A stretch of 47,273 bases of DNA from Porphyromonas levii DSM 23370 (GTDB lineage Bacteria; Bacteroidota; Bacteroidia; Bacteroidales; Porphyromonadaceae), in assembly GCF_000379925.1 (NCBI RefSeq), contig NZ_KB904232.1, positions 1-47,273 of the forward strand, given 5' to 3'. The number at the start of each line of letters is the position of its first letter. Within the stretch, counting starts at the first letter, position 1. Made by a program: the position numbers and the translations under genes. Under the pieces are notes generated by a model. It did not search any database. It was not told the DNA's origin and worked only from the letters and a program-made list of their open reading frames with translations. Shown one piece after another: positions 1-7,503 of this stretch.

Positions 1-484
1 AAAGACTCACGGACAAAATATTTTGGAGTCCATATGTCACAACATCAAAAGAGCCCCTATGATGATAATCCAATTGTCAGCTAATACCCAATGACCGAAT
101 CCTCCTCGAGAGGAGCATTTGGCATCCTCTCAAGTCAAAAATCCCCCTCAAATTGAGCCTTTTAAAGCTCAAAAAGAGGGGAAAATATGATAAGAGAAAG
201 ACTGCCCTGAACGAAATCCTCCTAAAAAACGGACGAAAAGGAGGATGAGAAAATCAAATATCTTCGTGCAACGGTCTCAATAAATGTTTTTCCTCTTTTC
301 CTTATCCCAATCTGGCATGCAGAGATAACTAAACCAGAGAAGGTGGGGGGTTATAAAACTCGAGACCTTCTCTTCACTGTTGGCAGAGCAATTATTATTT
401 GTCATTTTAGCTTATGTCATACAATGCTTTTTTTGCTGCTAATGTGGAAATATTAGAATATGTAACAATATATATTCCAGAGTT
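1..484. other. Gene-free, hairpin-rich region at the left edge
   Basis: I see no convincing gene here on either strand. The stretch holds several inverted repeats: GAGAGGA/TCCTCTC (108-131), a nested CCCCTC...TTGAGC / GCTCAA...GAGGGG structure with matching AAA internal loops (about 145-181), ATCCTCCT/AGGAGGAT (about 217-245) and GAGAAGGT/ACCTTCTC (about 337-372). They could be stacked transcription terminators beyond the 61-codon gene, or structured ends of the integrated element. No direct repeat shared with the region upstream of the integrase was found, so an att site is not claimed. Confidence 0.5.
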
Positions 485-670
485 TTAATCGAACAAACTT
501 TTTGGTTTATATTTTTCTGCTTCAATCTTCTTGACTCTTTCAATCTCTGCATCTATCTCCTTTTCAAGTTCTTTACTATCGTTTAGAGCTCTAGGGGATC
601 TTGTCTTAAAGTATAGTTTTTGAGCATTTCTCATCATCACTACTTTGGAGTAAAATTGTTTCGGTGTCAT
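485..670 (-). CDS. Small hypothetical protein of the integrated element (61 aa)
   Basis: A 61-residue, basic, probably helical protein beginning MTPKQFYSKVV, with a charged coiled-coil-like stretch (ELEKEIDAEIERVKKIEAEK) in its second half. It is the last gene of the minus-strand series that begins at the integrase. No family is recognised. Small charged proteins of this kind are common in Bacteroidetes phage and conjugative-element early regions. Support is the intact frame, sensible composition and collinearity with its neighbours. Confidence 0.55.
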   Translation of the reverse strand: MTPKQFYSKVVMMRNAQKLYFKTRSPRALNDSKELEKEIDAEIERVKKIEAEKYKPKSLFD

Positions 671-711
671 ATTATTTCCAATGTTTTATTGTTGTATGCA
701 AATATGAAAAG

Positions 712-1143
712 CTATTTCAGTAGATAAATGATAATAAGAGTTGTTGCCAGTAACCATCCACATACAGTTAGTATAAGAGCTCTAGCTCTCAGTTTATTTG
801 CTTCTTTTTCCATCTTGTCGTAGTAAGATATAGATGTAATCTGCTTTCCAAATTTTCTCGTCATCATCCTAAGTGTTCTTTCGTTTACTGTCTTTACTAT
901 TTTTCTCTTGTCTTCTTCGGAAATTGGAAATGATTCCCAGTCTTTAATATATGAGTCCGCTCTGAATAATATATTGCTTTTATAATTATGATCATCTCTA
1001 CAATCTATGACCAACTCGATTCCATAGGTTCCTTTTTGTTCATATAGTAGTTGTGCTCTTTTCTCTATTTCTTCCTCATTCATTCGGGCTTTATTGAAAA
1101 GCTCCTCATATTCATGTTGTCTAAGTTGTACTATCTTTTCCAT
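712..1143 (-). CDS. Hypothetical protein with C-terminal membrane anchor (143 aa)
   Basis: The first ~115 residues are soluble and charged, with a likely helical start (MEKIVQLRQHEYEELFNKAR). A single hydrophobic segment follows at the extreme C-terminus (about residues 121-142, LILTVCGWLLATTLIIIYLL), as in tail-anchored proteins. No enzyme motif is seen. It lies 18 bp after the nuclease-like gene on the same strand, so the two are probably cotranscribed. A role in host membrane modification or superinfection exclusion is possible but is only a guess from the topology. Confidence 0.6.
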   Translation of the reverse strand: MEKIVQLRQHEYEELFNKARMNEEEIEKRAQLLYEQKGTYGIELVIDCRDDHNYKSNILFRADSYIKDWESFPISEEDKRKIVKTVNERTLRMMTRKFGKQITSISYYDKMEKEANKLRARALILTVCGWLLATTLIIIYLLK

Positions 1144-1161
1144 CTTATCTATAGTTCGTTT

Positions 1162-1650
1162 CTAATTATTTTTTTCTTTCAGTAATATAACCCTCATTGC
1201 GCCTAACCGAGCCAGCTCAAGCTGCTCTTCAAGAAAAAGTCTACGATGAGGGTGTAACTGCTTCGAGCCATATATTTTAATGTCTAAATCCTCTGAATAC
1301 GTTATTATGCCGCTATATTCAATTTCTAGCTCCACTAGTTTCTTTCTGACCTTCTCTTCGATAGACGTAGGCACGCAATAGTAGAAGTACTTCACCATGC
1401 CCCCACCTTCGTCTTTATGGTTATGCTTTTTCTTGAAGTCTGCGATGAAATCACTCCAGCTGCGCTTAATTTCGATCTCTGTTAGGTATCCACTTTTCGA
1501 TAATATAAGCATGTCACACTCATGATTAAGTCTGAGATTTGCACTTGCTCCAGTTACGTTATATGCTATAATATTTCGTGTGAAATGAAAAGCGCGATTC
1601 TTCGCAAGCGCAACCTCTATCTCTGTAATTGTTCTCTCTGTCTCTTTCAT
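1162..1650 (-). CDS. PD-(D/E)XK-nuclease-like protein (162 aa)
   Basis: Residues 42-63 contain HECDMLILSKSGYLTEIEIK, which fits the D-x(n)-ExK core of PD-(D/E)XK folds: Asp46 in a hydrophobic strand, then Glu-Ile-Lys on the next strand. This motif class covers restriction enzymes, VRR-NUC and MmcB/Hjc-like DNA-repair proteins. The protein is short and has no separate DNA-binding domain. It sits downstream of the ASCH-like and methyltransferase genes on the same strand, as expected for phage DNA metabolism. Whether it cuts DNA is not established. The fold assignment rests on the motif and on alternating hydrophobic strands. Confidence 0.55.
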   Translation of the reverse strand: MKETERTITEIEVALAKNRAFHFTRNIIAYNVTGASANLRLNHECDMLILSKSGYLTEIEIKRSWSDFIADFKKKHNHKDEGGGMVKYFYYCVPTSIEEKVRKKLVELEIEYSGIITYSEDLDIKIYGSKQLHPHRRLFLEEQLELARLGAMRVILLKEKNN

Positions 1651-1668
1651 ATTGATTGTTCATTTATA

Positions 1669-2313
1669 TCATCGAACTAGCTCAAAGTCATATACCCACA
1701 CCCATGGATTACGCTCCCACGTGCCTTTGCCACTAATCTTATCTATTAACAGTTCGTAGGTTTCTCGTGGGGTTCTTGCTCTTAATTGTTTTACTAAACC
1801 CTTTGCGTTGTAGTATGTTATAGTATATTCCGTATGAGTTGCAGAGTTACCCCAATTATTGCTTACTTCTACCTCCCTAATCCCCTCTAACATACATTCT
1901 TCATCTGTTATATCTTGTAGTCGTTGGACTCGCACGTTGGTGGTTTTGACTTGGTGTGGCATTAGTTTAGGCTTGACATACATCTTGTTAGAGTACCCCT
2001 TAACTTTACTTTTGATACTAAGTATATCAGGATCTTTAGCAAGGTCTTCAAAACCTACTCCTGCATCTTTGTAGTTCTGAGCCACCGCCACTACTTCTCC
2101 GACTTTGTAGGGAGCACGCTCTAATAGAAAGTCCTCTACACTTACGACAGAACACGGAACTCCAACATTTTTTGAAGCCAGTTTATACTCTTCCAGCAAG
2201 GAATTATATTGTTCAATCAATCTCGGACTCGGAAGCCTCCTCGTCTGCGTCTTTGTACCCCTTAGCACGGCATCTGTTAGTCCGTACTTGTCGTTGAACA
2301 TTATTTTCTTCAT
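1669..2313 (-). CDS. ASCH-domain-like phage protein (214 aa)
   Basis: The N-terminus (MKKIMFNDKYGLTDAVLRGT, then KTQTRR) is typical of ASCH/PUA-like phage proteins, where the GxKTxTRR element forms part of a putative RNA- or nucleotide-binding cleft. Other supportive segments are APYKVGEVVAVAQ, DITDEECMLEGI and the terminal NPWVWVYDFELV. The frame stays open to 2367, but I chose the ATG at 2313 because the family starts with this motif and a GAGG sequence lies just before it. Function is unknown. The gene is collinear with the rest of the element. Confidence 0.7.
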   Translation of the reverse strand: MKKIMFNDKYGLTDAVLRGTKTQTRRLPSPRLIEQYNSLLEEYKLASKNVGVPCSVVSVEDFLLERAPYKVGEVVAVAQNYKDAGVGFEDLAKDPDILSIKSKVKGYSNKMYVKPKLMPHQVKTTNVRVQRLQDITDEECMLEGIREVEVSNNWGNSATHTEYTITYYNAKGLVKQLRARTPRETYELLIDKISGKGTWERNPWVWVYDFELVR

Positions 2314-2472
2314 ACCTCGTAAATCTATGTTTCCATACTCAAAAAAGGGGGGAGGTAGAGTCATCACAAGTATGAACGTTGTACAATTAGAGAATTAGCT
2401 GTTCTGACTCTCTCCTTTCCCTTTTTATTATCTGTTTCACTTAATAAATAGTTTGTATCCTATTTTTTTGAG

Positions 2473-2952
2473 TTACCTTATTTCAGGATAATTGAGATTA
2501 CATTTCTCCAAGGCTTCTCTTACTCTTGTAGTTACCTCATTATAGAAAGTGTGGAACTCTCTGCTTGTACACAATTTTGGCACTGTCGCTATCTCCTCTA
2601 ATAATTTATATAGATATGGTGCTTGTTCGATAATTCTACCGAATTTATCAAGGTCTCTAGGTTGCTGAAGAGCTATTATGAGATCCTCGGCTTTCTTGAC
2701 TGCGAGAGCCTCTAACCCATGACTACTTTCTTCTTTTTCCTTTGAAAGTATTGAGATGTAGATGTCTTTGGCAATTTCATACCTTCTTTGTTCCCAATTG
2801 GTCTCATGGTTAACCTCGTCAGAAATAAGATCAACTTCCTCCGTTTTCATGCAGAGGAACGAATTTGTTCCGTGAATTTTCATGAACACTTTATCTTGAC
2901 TTATCTCTTTAACAATTAACACTTCTCCTGTCTGCTTTATTCTTGCTTTCAT
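2473..2952 (-). CDS. Conserved phage hypothetical protein (159 aa)
   Basis: The protein starts MKARIKQTGEVLIVKEIS, a small beta-rich module seen at the start of many Bacteroidetes phage and mobile-element hypotheticals. A helical C-terminal part follows (EQRRYEIAKDIYISILS, then KKAEDLIIAL). No catalytic motif is visible. It lies between the methyltransferase and the ASCH-like gene, same strand. The product is probably soluble and cytoplasmic. I do not recognise a defined function. Confidence 0.6.
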   Translation of the reverse strand: MKARIKQTGEVLIVKEISQDKVFMKIHGTNSFLCMKTEEVDLISDEVNHETNWEQRRYEIAKDIYISILSKEKEESSHGLEALAVKKAEDLIIALQQPRDLDKFGRIIEQAPYLYKLLEEIATVPKLCTSREFHTFYNEVTTRVREALEKCNLNYPEIR

Positions 2953-3015
2953 GTTTATATCTTCATTAACTTATCGAGTTCTCTGCTTCCTTTTTACTCT
3001 CTGGGCGATATTGTG

Positions 3016-4101
3016 CTAAAGTGTAGTTTTTGAGCATTTTTCGTCCTCTTCACTCTCATGGATTATATTGATTGCTCTGAAAATTTCAAATGCTACTTGT
3101 GGCACTATGGCATTACCATAAGCCTTTATGGCTTCTGCTCTCCAACGAGAAAAGGAGATAGCATCCAATTTTCGGGGAATCCCATCATCTCTTCCACATA
3201 CAGGGGATTGAGTAGGGAAGTATTCCCAACTTCTTCGGATTCTTCTGGTTGATAGATCCTCGCAATCTCGTCGGTCAGGTTCCCCCTCCCTCGGTCTTTC
3301 GTTACATTGCCCTTGGCTGCCATGGCTGTTGGGGTTGGCAGAAGTCGACTGGCTGCTAAGTCGCTCAGGGTGCAACTGTATTTCTGGCCGCTTGGTCTGG
3401 TTTTCGTCAGACCTGTAACTTTCTGCCCTCCACGGTCTCCTTCGCATGCCGTTGGGGTCGGTAGAAGTGTTGGTGGTAGGGGGTTCATTCTGCCATTCTC
3501 GTCCATCGTCTTCAGTCCTTGAGTCATTGGTGTGGGCAACAATCCACACTCGGTCTCTTCTATGTGGCGCGCCAACGGAGACAGCTGGTATAACAAATGT
3601 TTGGACAGAATATCCTCTGTCTTCAAGATCATCGATGATCTTGGAGAGAGTGTACTTTTCTCTTTGTTCTTGAAGACTATACACCTCTCCGAAGAGATCC
3701 GCTTGACTCTCCATCTCAATCGTCTCGCAGGACTGTACCATTGAGAGGATTCCAACAACATTTTCGCCAACGATCCAAGTTGGCTTGCACTCTTCGATTG
3801 CTCGAAGCATTTCTGGCCAGAGGTAGCGGTGATCCTCTTCTCCCTTTCTTTGCCCTGCGAGAGAGAATGGTTGACAAGGGAATCCTCCTGAAAGAACATC
3901 GACTTTCCCCTCCCACTTTCTAAAATCTGTTTTTGCAATATTTTCATAACCTTCTGCTTCTGGAAAATGATAATCTAGCACTCTTCTACAGATAGGGTTA
4001 ATTTCGCAGTTAAAAACGTTAGTCCATCCTACCTGCTTAGCTGCGAGATCAAATCCTCCAATACCTGAGAAAAGACTCCCATGTGTTATCATACGTTTCA
4101 A
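3016..4101 (-). CDS. DNA (cytosine-5-)-methyltransferase (361 aa)
   Basis: The C5-MTase motifs appear in order: motif I FSGIGGFDLA (11-20, AdoMet binding), motif IV GGFPCQPFSLAGQR with catalytic Cys76, motif VI ENV (113-115), motif VIII RRDRVWIVA (181-189) and motif X AYGNAIVPQVAFEIF (327-341). The segment between VIII and X (about 190-300), where the target-recognition domain should lie, is unusually hydrophilic and rich in Asn, Asp, Arg, Ser and Thr, with repeated xTxxDPNG/ANPNSHG-like elements. That stretch is also open in another frame of the same strand (see 3126-3947). No cognate restriction enzyme is adjacent, so a phage orphan methylase protecting its own DNA is likely. ATG at 4101 or 4092. 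Confidence 0.92.
   Translation of the reverse strand: MKRMITHGSLFSGIGGFDLAAKQVGWTNVFNCEINPICRRVLDYHFPEAEGYENIAKTDFRKWEGKVDVLSGGFPCQPFSLAGQRKGEEDHRYLWPEMLRAIEECKPTWIVGENVVGILSMVQSCETIEMESQADLFGEVYSLQEQREKYTLSKIIDDLEDRGYSVQTFVIPAVSVGAPHRRDRVWIVAHTNDSRTEDDGREWQNEPPTTNTSTDPNGMRRRPWRAESYRSDENQTKRPEIQLHPERLSSQSTSANPNSHGSQGQCNERPREGEPDRRDCEDLSTRRIRRSWEYFPTQSPVCGRDDGIPRKLDAISFSRWRAEAIKAYGNAIVPQVAFEIFRAINIIHESEEDEKCSKTTL
3126..3947 (-). CDS. Overlapping same-strand ORF inside the methyltransferase gene (273 aa, putative)
   Basis: A 273-codon frame lies wholly within the methyltransferase gene, same strand, different phase. It has protein-like features not expected of a chance shadow: three LLPTPxx elements (GLLPTPM, LLPTPTACEG, LLPTPTAMAA) spaced through the second half, and a closing LNPLYVEEMMGFPENW motif. 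That motif resembles the C-terminal LNPxxVExxMGFPxxW element of some phage C5-methylases. From memory, similar proteins (a QEDS...ATSG start and LLPTPTA repeats) occur widely in gut-phage data; this was not checked. Possible roles are a second methylase-associated subunit or a product joined by frameshifting. The alternative is a non-coding by-product of a constrained methylase sequence. Confidence 0.45.
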   Translation of the reverse strand: MKILQKQILESGRGKSMFFQEDSLVNHSLSQGKEREKRITATSGQKCFEQSKSASQLGSLAKMLLESSQWYSPARRLRWRVKRISSERCIVFKNKEKSTLSPRSSMILKTEDILSKHLLYQLSPLARHIEETECGLLPTPMTQGLKTMDENGRMNPLPPTLLPTPTACEGDRGGQKVTGLTKTRPSGQKYSCTLSDLAASRLLPTPTAMAAKGNVTKDRGRGNLTDEIARIYQPEESEEVGNTSLLNPLYVEEMMGFPENWMLSPFLVGEQKP

Positions 4102-4173
4102 ACAAATACATTTTCAGGGTTATACAATCAGTTCTCGCCAAATCACTATAAGGTAAGAACTCCTTCTTTTCTT

Positions 4174-4181
4174 TATATTTG
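4174..4181 (+). promoter_or_regulatory. Possible Bacteroidetes-type -7 element (TATATTTG)
   Basis: TATATTTG matches the Bacteroidetes housekeeping -7 consensus TAnnTTTG and lies 31 bp before the ATG at 4213, a good distance for a short leader. A clear -33 TTTG box is not visible, so the call is tentative. It would give the membrane-protein gene its own promoter, divergent from the methylase operon. Confidence 0.35.
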
Positions 4182-4212
4182 CGCATATATTCATTGTCTT
4201 AACTTAGATTTT

Positions 4213-4866
4213 ATGCGTACAAGTGAAAACTCCCCGCTCGAAAAAGAAAACATCGAAGAAAAATTGTTGATTACTCGTTTTTCAATGGACTTGGAGCTTC
4301 TGTATCTACAGCATCGCAAGGACTTTTATCAGGGTACATTGGTTGCAAATAGTACGTTATTTGCCTTGCTAATCGCCCATTTTGAAAAACTTCAATCGCC
4401 CACAGAGGTCGAACGAACTCTTTTTCTTTATCTTGGGGGGCTACTTCTATTGGGAATCCTGCTAAGCGGTATGAGTCTAGTTCTCTGTCTAATACAACTT
4501 CGTCAATATAGTCAAGCTCGTCTGCGACTTGAGTCACCACGACTCTCACATGCCCCACACCATCTTTCCTTTGATGGGTTTGATAAGAAACATTGGAAAA
4601 TCTTTGAAGCCTTCTCATTTCTTGCCTATACAACATGCTATGTGTTTCTCGTAACGTGCGCCACCATACTACTCTGGCTTTTCGCCAAGTCCTCGTTAAA
4701 TTCCTCTTCATCTTTTTACAGTAATATCACTTTGTATATTTTGGATTTTCGTAAGTTTATATCTGCCATTATTATCTTGTACGTACTTGGTTTTGTCTCC
4801 TACATCCTATATCTTTTCGTCAGAATAATAGTTACAGAACTAGTTCTCAGATGGAAGTACAAGTGA
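4213..4866 (+). CDS. Multi-pass membrane protein of unknown function (217 aa)
   Basis: This is the only plus-strand gene in the element. The ATG at 4213 (MRTSENSPLEKENIEEKL) was preferred over the longer frame from 4081 because residues before it are Cys/Tyr/His-rich, unlike a normal start, and a promoter-like TATATTTG lies between. A charged N-terminal helix is followed by hydrophobic segments around residues 50-65 (weak), 76-100 (LGGLLLLGILLSGMSLVLCL), 135-160 (FLAYTTCYVFLVTCATILLW) and 180-208 (IIILYVLGFVSYILYLFV). No family is recognised. A lone divergent gene in a phage early region often is a cargo gene such as exclusion or anti-phage defence, but that is inference. Confidence 0.65.
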   Translation: MRTSENSPLEKENIEEKLLITRFSMDLELLYLQHRKDFYQGTLVANSTLFALLIAHFEKLQSPTEVERTLFLYLGGLLLLGILLSGMSLVLCLIQLRQYSQARLRLESPRLSHAPHHLSFDGFDKKHWKIFEAFSFLAYTTCYVFLVTCATILLWLFAKSSLNSSSSFYSNITLYILDFRKFISAIIILYVLGFVSYILYLFVRIIVTELVLRWKYK

Positions 4867-4898
4867 AATCAGCAAAGTCCTCATCGCTTCCGACCTTC

Positions 4899-5330
4899 TT
4901 ATCTTGTTTTAATCTTGTAGTTCAAAACATCCATAAATGAAGACTCTTTAATAGCAGCCACCTCGTAATCTCTGAGGGTACCCTTCATGCCCTTATGCAG
5001 GATTTCGAGAGCAAGGTCGATGCTGTCTGCTTGTACAAGCATCTGTACGTACTTCTTTTTCTCCACACCTGCCTTCTCGTCAAGCGTGATAAAGCCTACC
5101 TTACATTTATAGTAGCGCTCGCTTTTGTCATCGATGAATAGGTCGTAGAGGCGTACCTTCTTTACGCTATCCATTACAAAGCTACCCCTGCCATTCATCT
5201 CTTCAACGATACGATCCTCCGCATCGGTAATGGTCTCTGCGTCGATAAGGTAGTTCTCGCTCACCTTACGCATCTTCCCTGTGTGATTGATCTCTTTCTC
5301 GTATGTAATCTTACAATCAAACCAACTCAT
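4899..5330 (-). CDS. DUF4494 family protein (143 aa)
   Basis: The sequence matches the pattern I know for DUF4494: an MSWFDCKITYEK start, YLIDAETITDAEDRIVEEM, a RYYKCKVGFITLDEK core and LVQADSIDLALEILHKGMKG, ending in an alternating beta/helix region. The family is about 140-160 aa and is found almost only in Bacteroidetes phages and mobile elements; its function is unknown. Length agrees with the family. It is convergent with the membrane gene and is followed upstream by the DUF4406 gene on the same strand. Confidence 0.8.
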   Translation of the reverse strand: MSWFDCKITYEKEINHTGKMRKVSENYLIDAETITDAEDRIVEEMNGRGSFVMDSVKKVRLYDLFIDDKSERYYKCKVGFITLDEKAGVEKKKYVQMLVQADSIDLALEILHKGMKGTLRDYEVAAIKESSFMDVLNYKIKTR

Positions 5331-5361
5331 AACTCAAAGTAGTAAATATGATTTTATGAAA

Positions 5362-5688
5362 TTATTTTTTCTCTAAACTCTTTTCTGGTTCAAGCAACAC
5401 TTTTTTTATTTTCATGTGTTGACTCCATCGCTCTTCAATGACTGCACCATCACTGTTCTCCCAGCCTTCAAGTTGATAAATGTGGGTACAGAAGGAAAGA
5501 AGGAAAAGATCGATTAACATGTACCACTCCCATCGCATTCCCTTTGGTAGTGGGTGCTTTGTGGGGTTAACCATTTTAGCGTTAGGGTAGGCGGTTCTTA
5601 GTTTTAGTTCTGCTAATTCAAACCTGATCTTTGCTTCTTCAAATGGGATTCCACTTATAGGACCGCTTATGTATATCCTTTGTTTCAT
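5362..5688 (-). CDS. DUF4406 protein, nucleoside deoxyribosyltransferase-like (108 aa)
   Basis: The protein opens with RIYISGPISGIPFEEAKIRF, the hallmark YISGPISG glycine loop of DUF4406, a small Rossmann-like family related to nucleoside 2-deoxyribosyltransferases. A later YQLEGWENSDGAVIEERW segment corresponds to the conserved LpGWExSxGAxxE motif around the predicted catalytic Glu. Members are frequent in phages and may act in nucleotide salvage, but activity is not shown. The start overlaps the stop of the preceding 83-aa gene by 4 bp, showing tight translational coupling. Confidence 0.82.
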   Translation of the reverse strand: MKQRIYISGPISGIPFEEAKIRFELAELKLRTAYPNAKMVNPTKHPLPKGMRWEWYMLIDLFLLSFCTHIYQLEGWENSDGAVIEERWSQHMKIKKVLLEPEKSLEKK

Positions 5689-5936
5689 GATTTCGGCACA
5701 AGGAGCTTTTCAAGTTCGGTATACTTTATCATTAACATAGGCTTGCATTCCCCACTTGAGCTAGATACATCGAAAACAGAGGCCTTCGACTTGATGAGAT
5801 CCAACATTTCTTTCGATAACATATTGAGTTTTTCTATGTCAATATATTTTATCATTCTGATGTATTCTCTCTCTCCAGTAACCTCATCATATCTAGACAT
5901 TGTCTTTGCGAGGTCTAAAATTCTTTTTGCATCCAT
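5685..5936 (-). CDS. Small hypothetical protein (83 aa)
   Basis: A short helical protein beginning MDAKRILDLAKTMSRYDEVT, with no recognised domain. Its last codons overlap the DUF4406 start by 4 bp (5685-5688), and it lies 12 bp after the DnaC-like gene, so it is embedded in the replication-gene operon. That placement is the main support for it being real. It could be an accessory to the helicase loader, but nothing in the sequence proves it. Confidence 0.6.
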   Translation of the reverse strand: MDAKRILDLAKTMSRYDEVTGEREYIRMIKYIDIEKLNMLSKEMLDLIKSKASVFDVSSSSGECKPMLMIKYTELEKLLVPKS

Positions 5937-5948
5937 AGCTTATGTTTT

Positions 5949-6608
5949 TTATCTGTAACTAGGTGTTCCAATGTACAATAGATCGAGTATTTCATTCATT
6001 CGATCTCCGACCCTCTCTTTGTACCTGTGGGCGATGTCTTCTGCCCCAAGGTTTGACGTAAAGAGTGTCATTTTTCTTGAATCATACCTTTGCAGCATTA
6101 GCTCAACCATTGGGGAGAGCCTAGTGCCAAAATCGTTCACTTCAAGAGATTCGGTTCCTATGTCATCTACCCCAAGGGCGTGTGTTGTCTTGATTTCATC
6201 GAAGACTTCTCGGTTTGCTCTAGCGATGTCTGCTATTTTTATTGCACTATATACCTTGAGGGAGGTATGATAACAACCGTATCTTATCTTTTGACTGTTG
6301 ATAAGGGTTTGTATCGCCCGAAGGATTGTTGTCTTTCCGTTGCCCAGTGGTCCATACATGAGGAGCCATGGTTTTGTATCAGGATTGACTAACCATCCAG
6401 AAACTCTGTTTAGAGTGTCTTCAAGTTCAGAGTCCTTTCGGTACTCGCCACCTCTTATGGTCACCTCGTTTTTGTAACAGAGTTCAAGGGCAAGTGCAAC
6501 CTCTTCTTTGTCGTTCAATACCTCACATAAGCAATCATTCTTAAAGTTTCGCTTATTTTGTAAGGATTTGTATTTTATCTCGTTAGCGAGAGCATTCATA
6601 TCAATCAT
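5949..6608 (-). CDS. DnaC-like AAA+ helicase loader (219 aa)
   Basis: With the ATG at 6608 the Walker A motif GPLGNGKTT falls at residues 86-94 and Walker B LGVDDIG at about 145-151, followed by a sensor-like LFTSNL. This is the layout of DnaC/IstB-type ATPases, which load replicative helicase at phage or plasmid origins. The frame extends to 6665, but those extra 19 codons overlap the preceding gene by 44 bp and look non-conserved, so the shorter start MIDMNALANEIKYKSL was chosen. It follows the DUF4373 gene directly, a usual phage replication pair. Confidence 0.85.
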   Translation of the reverse strand: MIDMNALANEIKYKSLQNKRNFKNDCLCEVLNDKEEVALALELCYKNEVTIRGGEYRKDSELEDTLNRVSGWLVNPDTKPWLLMYGPLGNGKTTILRAIQTLINSQKIRYGCYHTSLKVYSAIKIADIARANREVFDEIKTTHALGVDDIGTESLEVNDFGTRLSPMVELMLQRYDSRKMTLFTSNLGAEDIAHRYKERVGDRMNEILDLLYIGTPSYR

Positions 6609-6621
6609 AATCAATTCTAAC

Positions 6622-7488
6622 CTATATTGTTGATATGTTTTGTCCTGTACGTGCAGTACCCGCATTAGTAAGGTAATCGGATACTTTATCTGTCATTTTT
6701 CCACCGCCAGTTTCCTTTAGTGGGAAAAAACCTTCATAGTTGTTTGCTATGCTCGTATTGATAATTTGTTGTGCCTTTGTGGCATCTCCAGAGGAGTAAT
6801 CATACAACTGCTCATAGCATGTCTTTATTGACACCTCGGTTTTGTACGGTTTCCCTTTTTCTTTCTTATAGGTTAACCATTTCAGGAAGGTGTCTCGTAA
6901 TGGAGCTGCAACATAAGAGTACGTTGCGCCTTCCTCTCCTCTCTCCTCTCCTCTCTCTGGGGATTGATCCTTCTCTTGGGGCTGGCTCTTTTCCTTTTCT
7001 CTTTTCCCTGTTGGTTTTGTATTATCCTCAAGAGGGGTATCAGCGCACTCTCCATGCTCTTTATGTCCCTCTGGGTTTACCTCTTCTGCTTTAGTTATTA
7101 TTTCCCTCTTTAGTTTTGGTTTAGATGGGGTCTGTTGTCTGCGTTTGCGGTATATTGGATCTAGTTGATCGGCAAAGTCTTGACACCAGATGACTTTGTC
7201 CTCCTTCCAAAGATCTTCGTCAATGGCTTCTAGGGCAGCGAGCATGTCTAGCATCTCAGTAGCCTTTTCTTCGTCAACACCTGTCGTTGCAGTAAGATAC
7301 AACCAGTTAGGTGTCTTATCACATGCATAGGAGAGATCCTTTTGTGCACCAAGTATCTCGAGAAGTTGGTACCAGAAGGCATAACCATCATTCCCAAATT
7401 TTGATTTCAGGATAAAAAGGGTTTTTCCGTCTCTTGAGCCAACATAATGGGGGAAGTAATCCACACCTATCTTAGGTAACCGAGCCAT
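6622..7488 (-). CDS. DUF4373 (Lin1244/Lin1753-type) phage replication protein (288 aa)
   Basis: Residues 1-115 (MARLPKIGVDYFPHYVGS; later FGNDGYAFWYQLLEILG and VIWCQDFADQLDPIYRKRR) fit the DUF4373/Lin1244 domain, a winged-helix-like module at the start of many phage replication initiators or primosome proteins. The middle (about 120-185) is a charged, low-complexity linker rich in Lys, Glu, Gln and Pro. A helical C-terminal part (about 195-288) probably contacts the loader. It lies just upstream of the DnaC-like gene. I infer that it recruits the loader to the element's origin. Confidence 0.8.
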   Translation of the reverse strand: MARLPKIGVDYFPHYVGSRDGKTLFILKSKFGNDGYAFWYQLLEILGAQKDLSYACDKTPNWLYLTATTGVDEEKATEMLDMLAALEAIDEDLWKEDKVIWCQDFADQLDPIYRKRRQQTPSKPKLKREIITKAEEVNPEGHKEHGECADTPLEDNTKPTGKREKEKSQPQEKDQSPERGEERGEEGATYSYVAAPLRDTFLKWLTYKKEKGKPYKTEVSIKTCYEQLYDYSSGDATKAQQIINTSIANNYEGFFPLKETGGGKMTDKVSDYLTNAGTARTGQNISTI

Positions 7489-7503
7489 AAGTTCGTTGTT
7501 TCT

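Noticed and set aside
1162-4101. Restriction-modification pair (PD-(D/E)XK protein with C5-methylase)
   Set aside because: Two unrelated phage genes lie between them, and the nuclease-like protein has no recognition domain; an orphan phage methylase is simpler.
4271-4711. 146-codon minus-strand frame
   Set aside because: It is antisense to the membrane-protein gene, which has clear hydrophobic helices and a promoter-like element.
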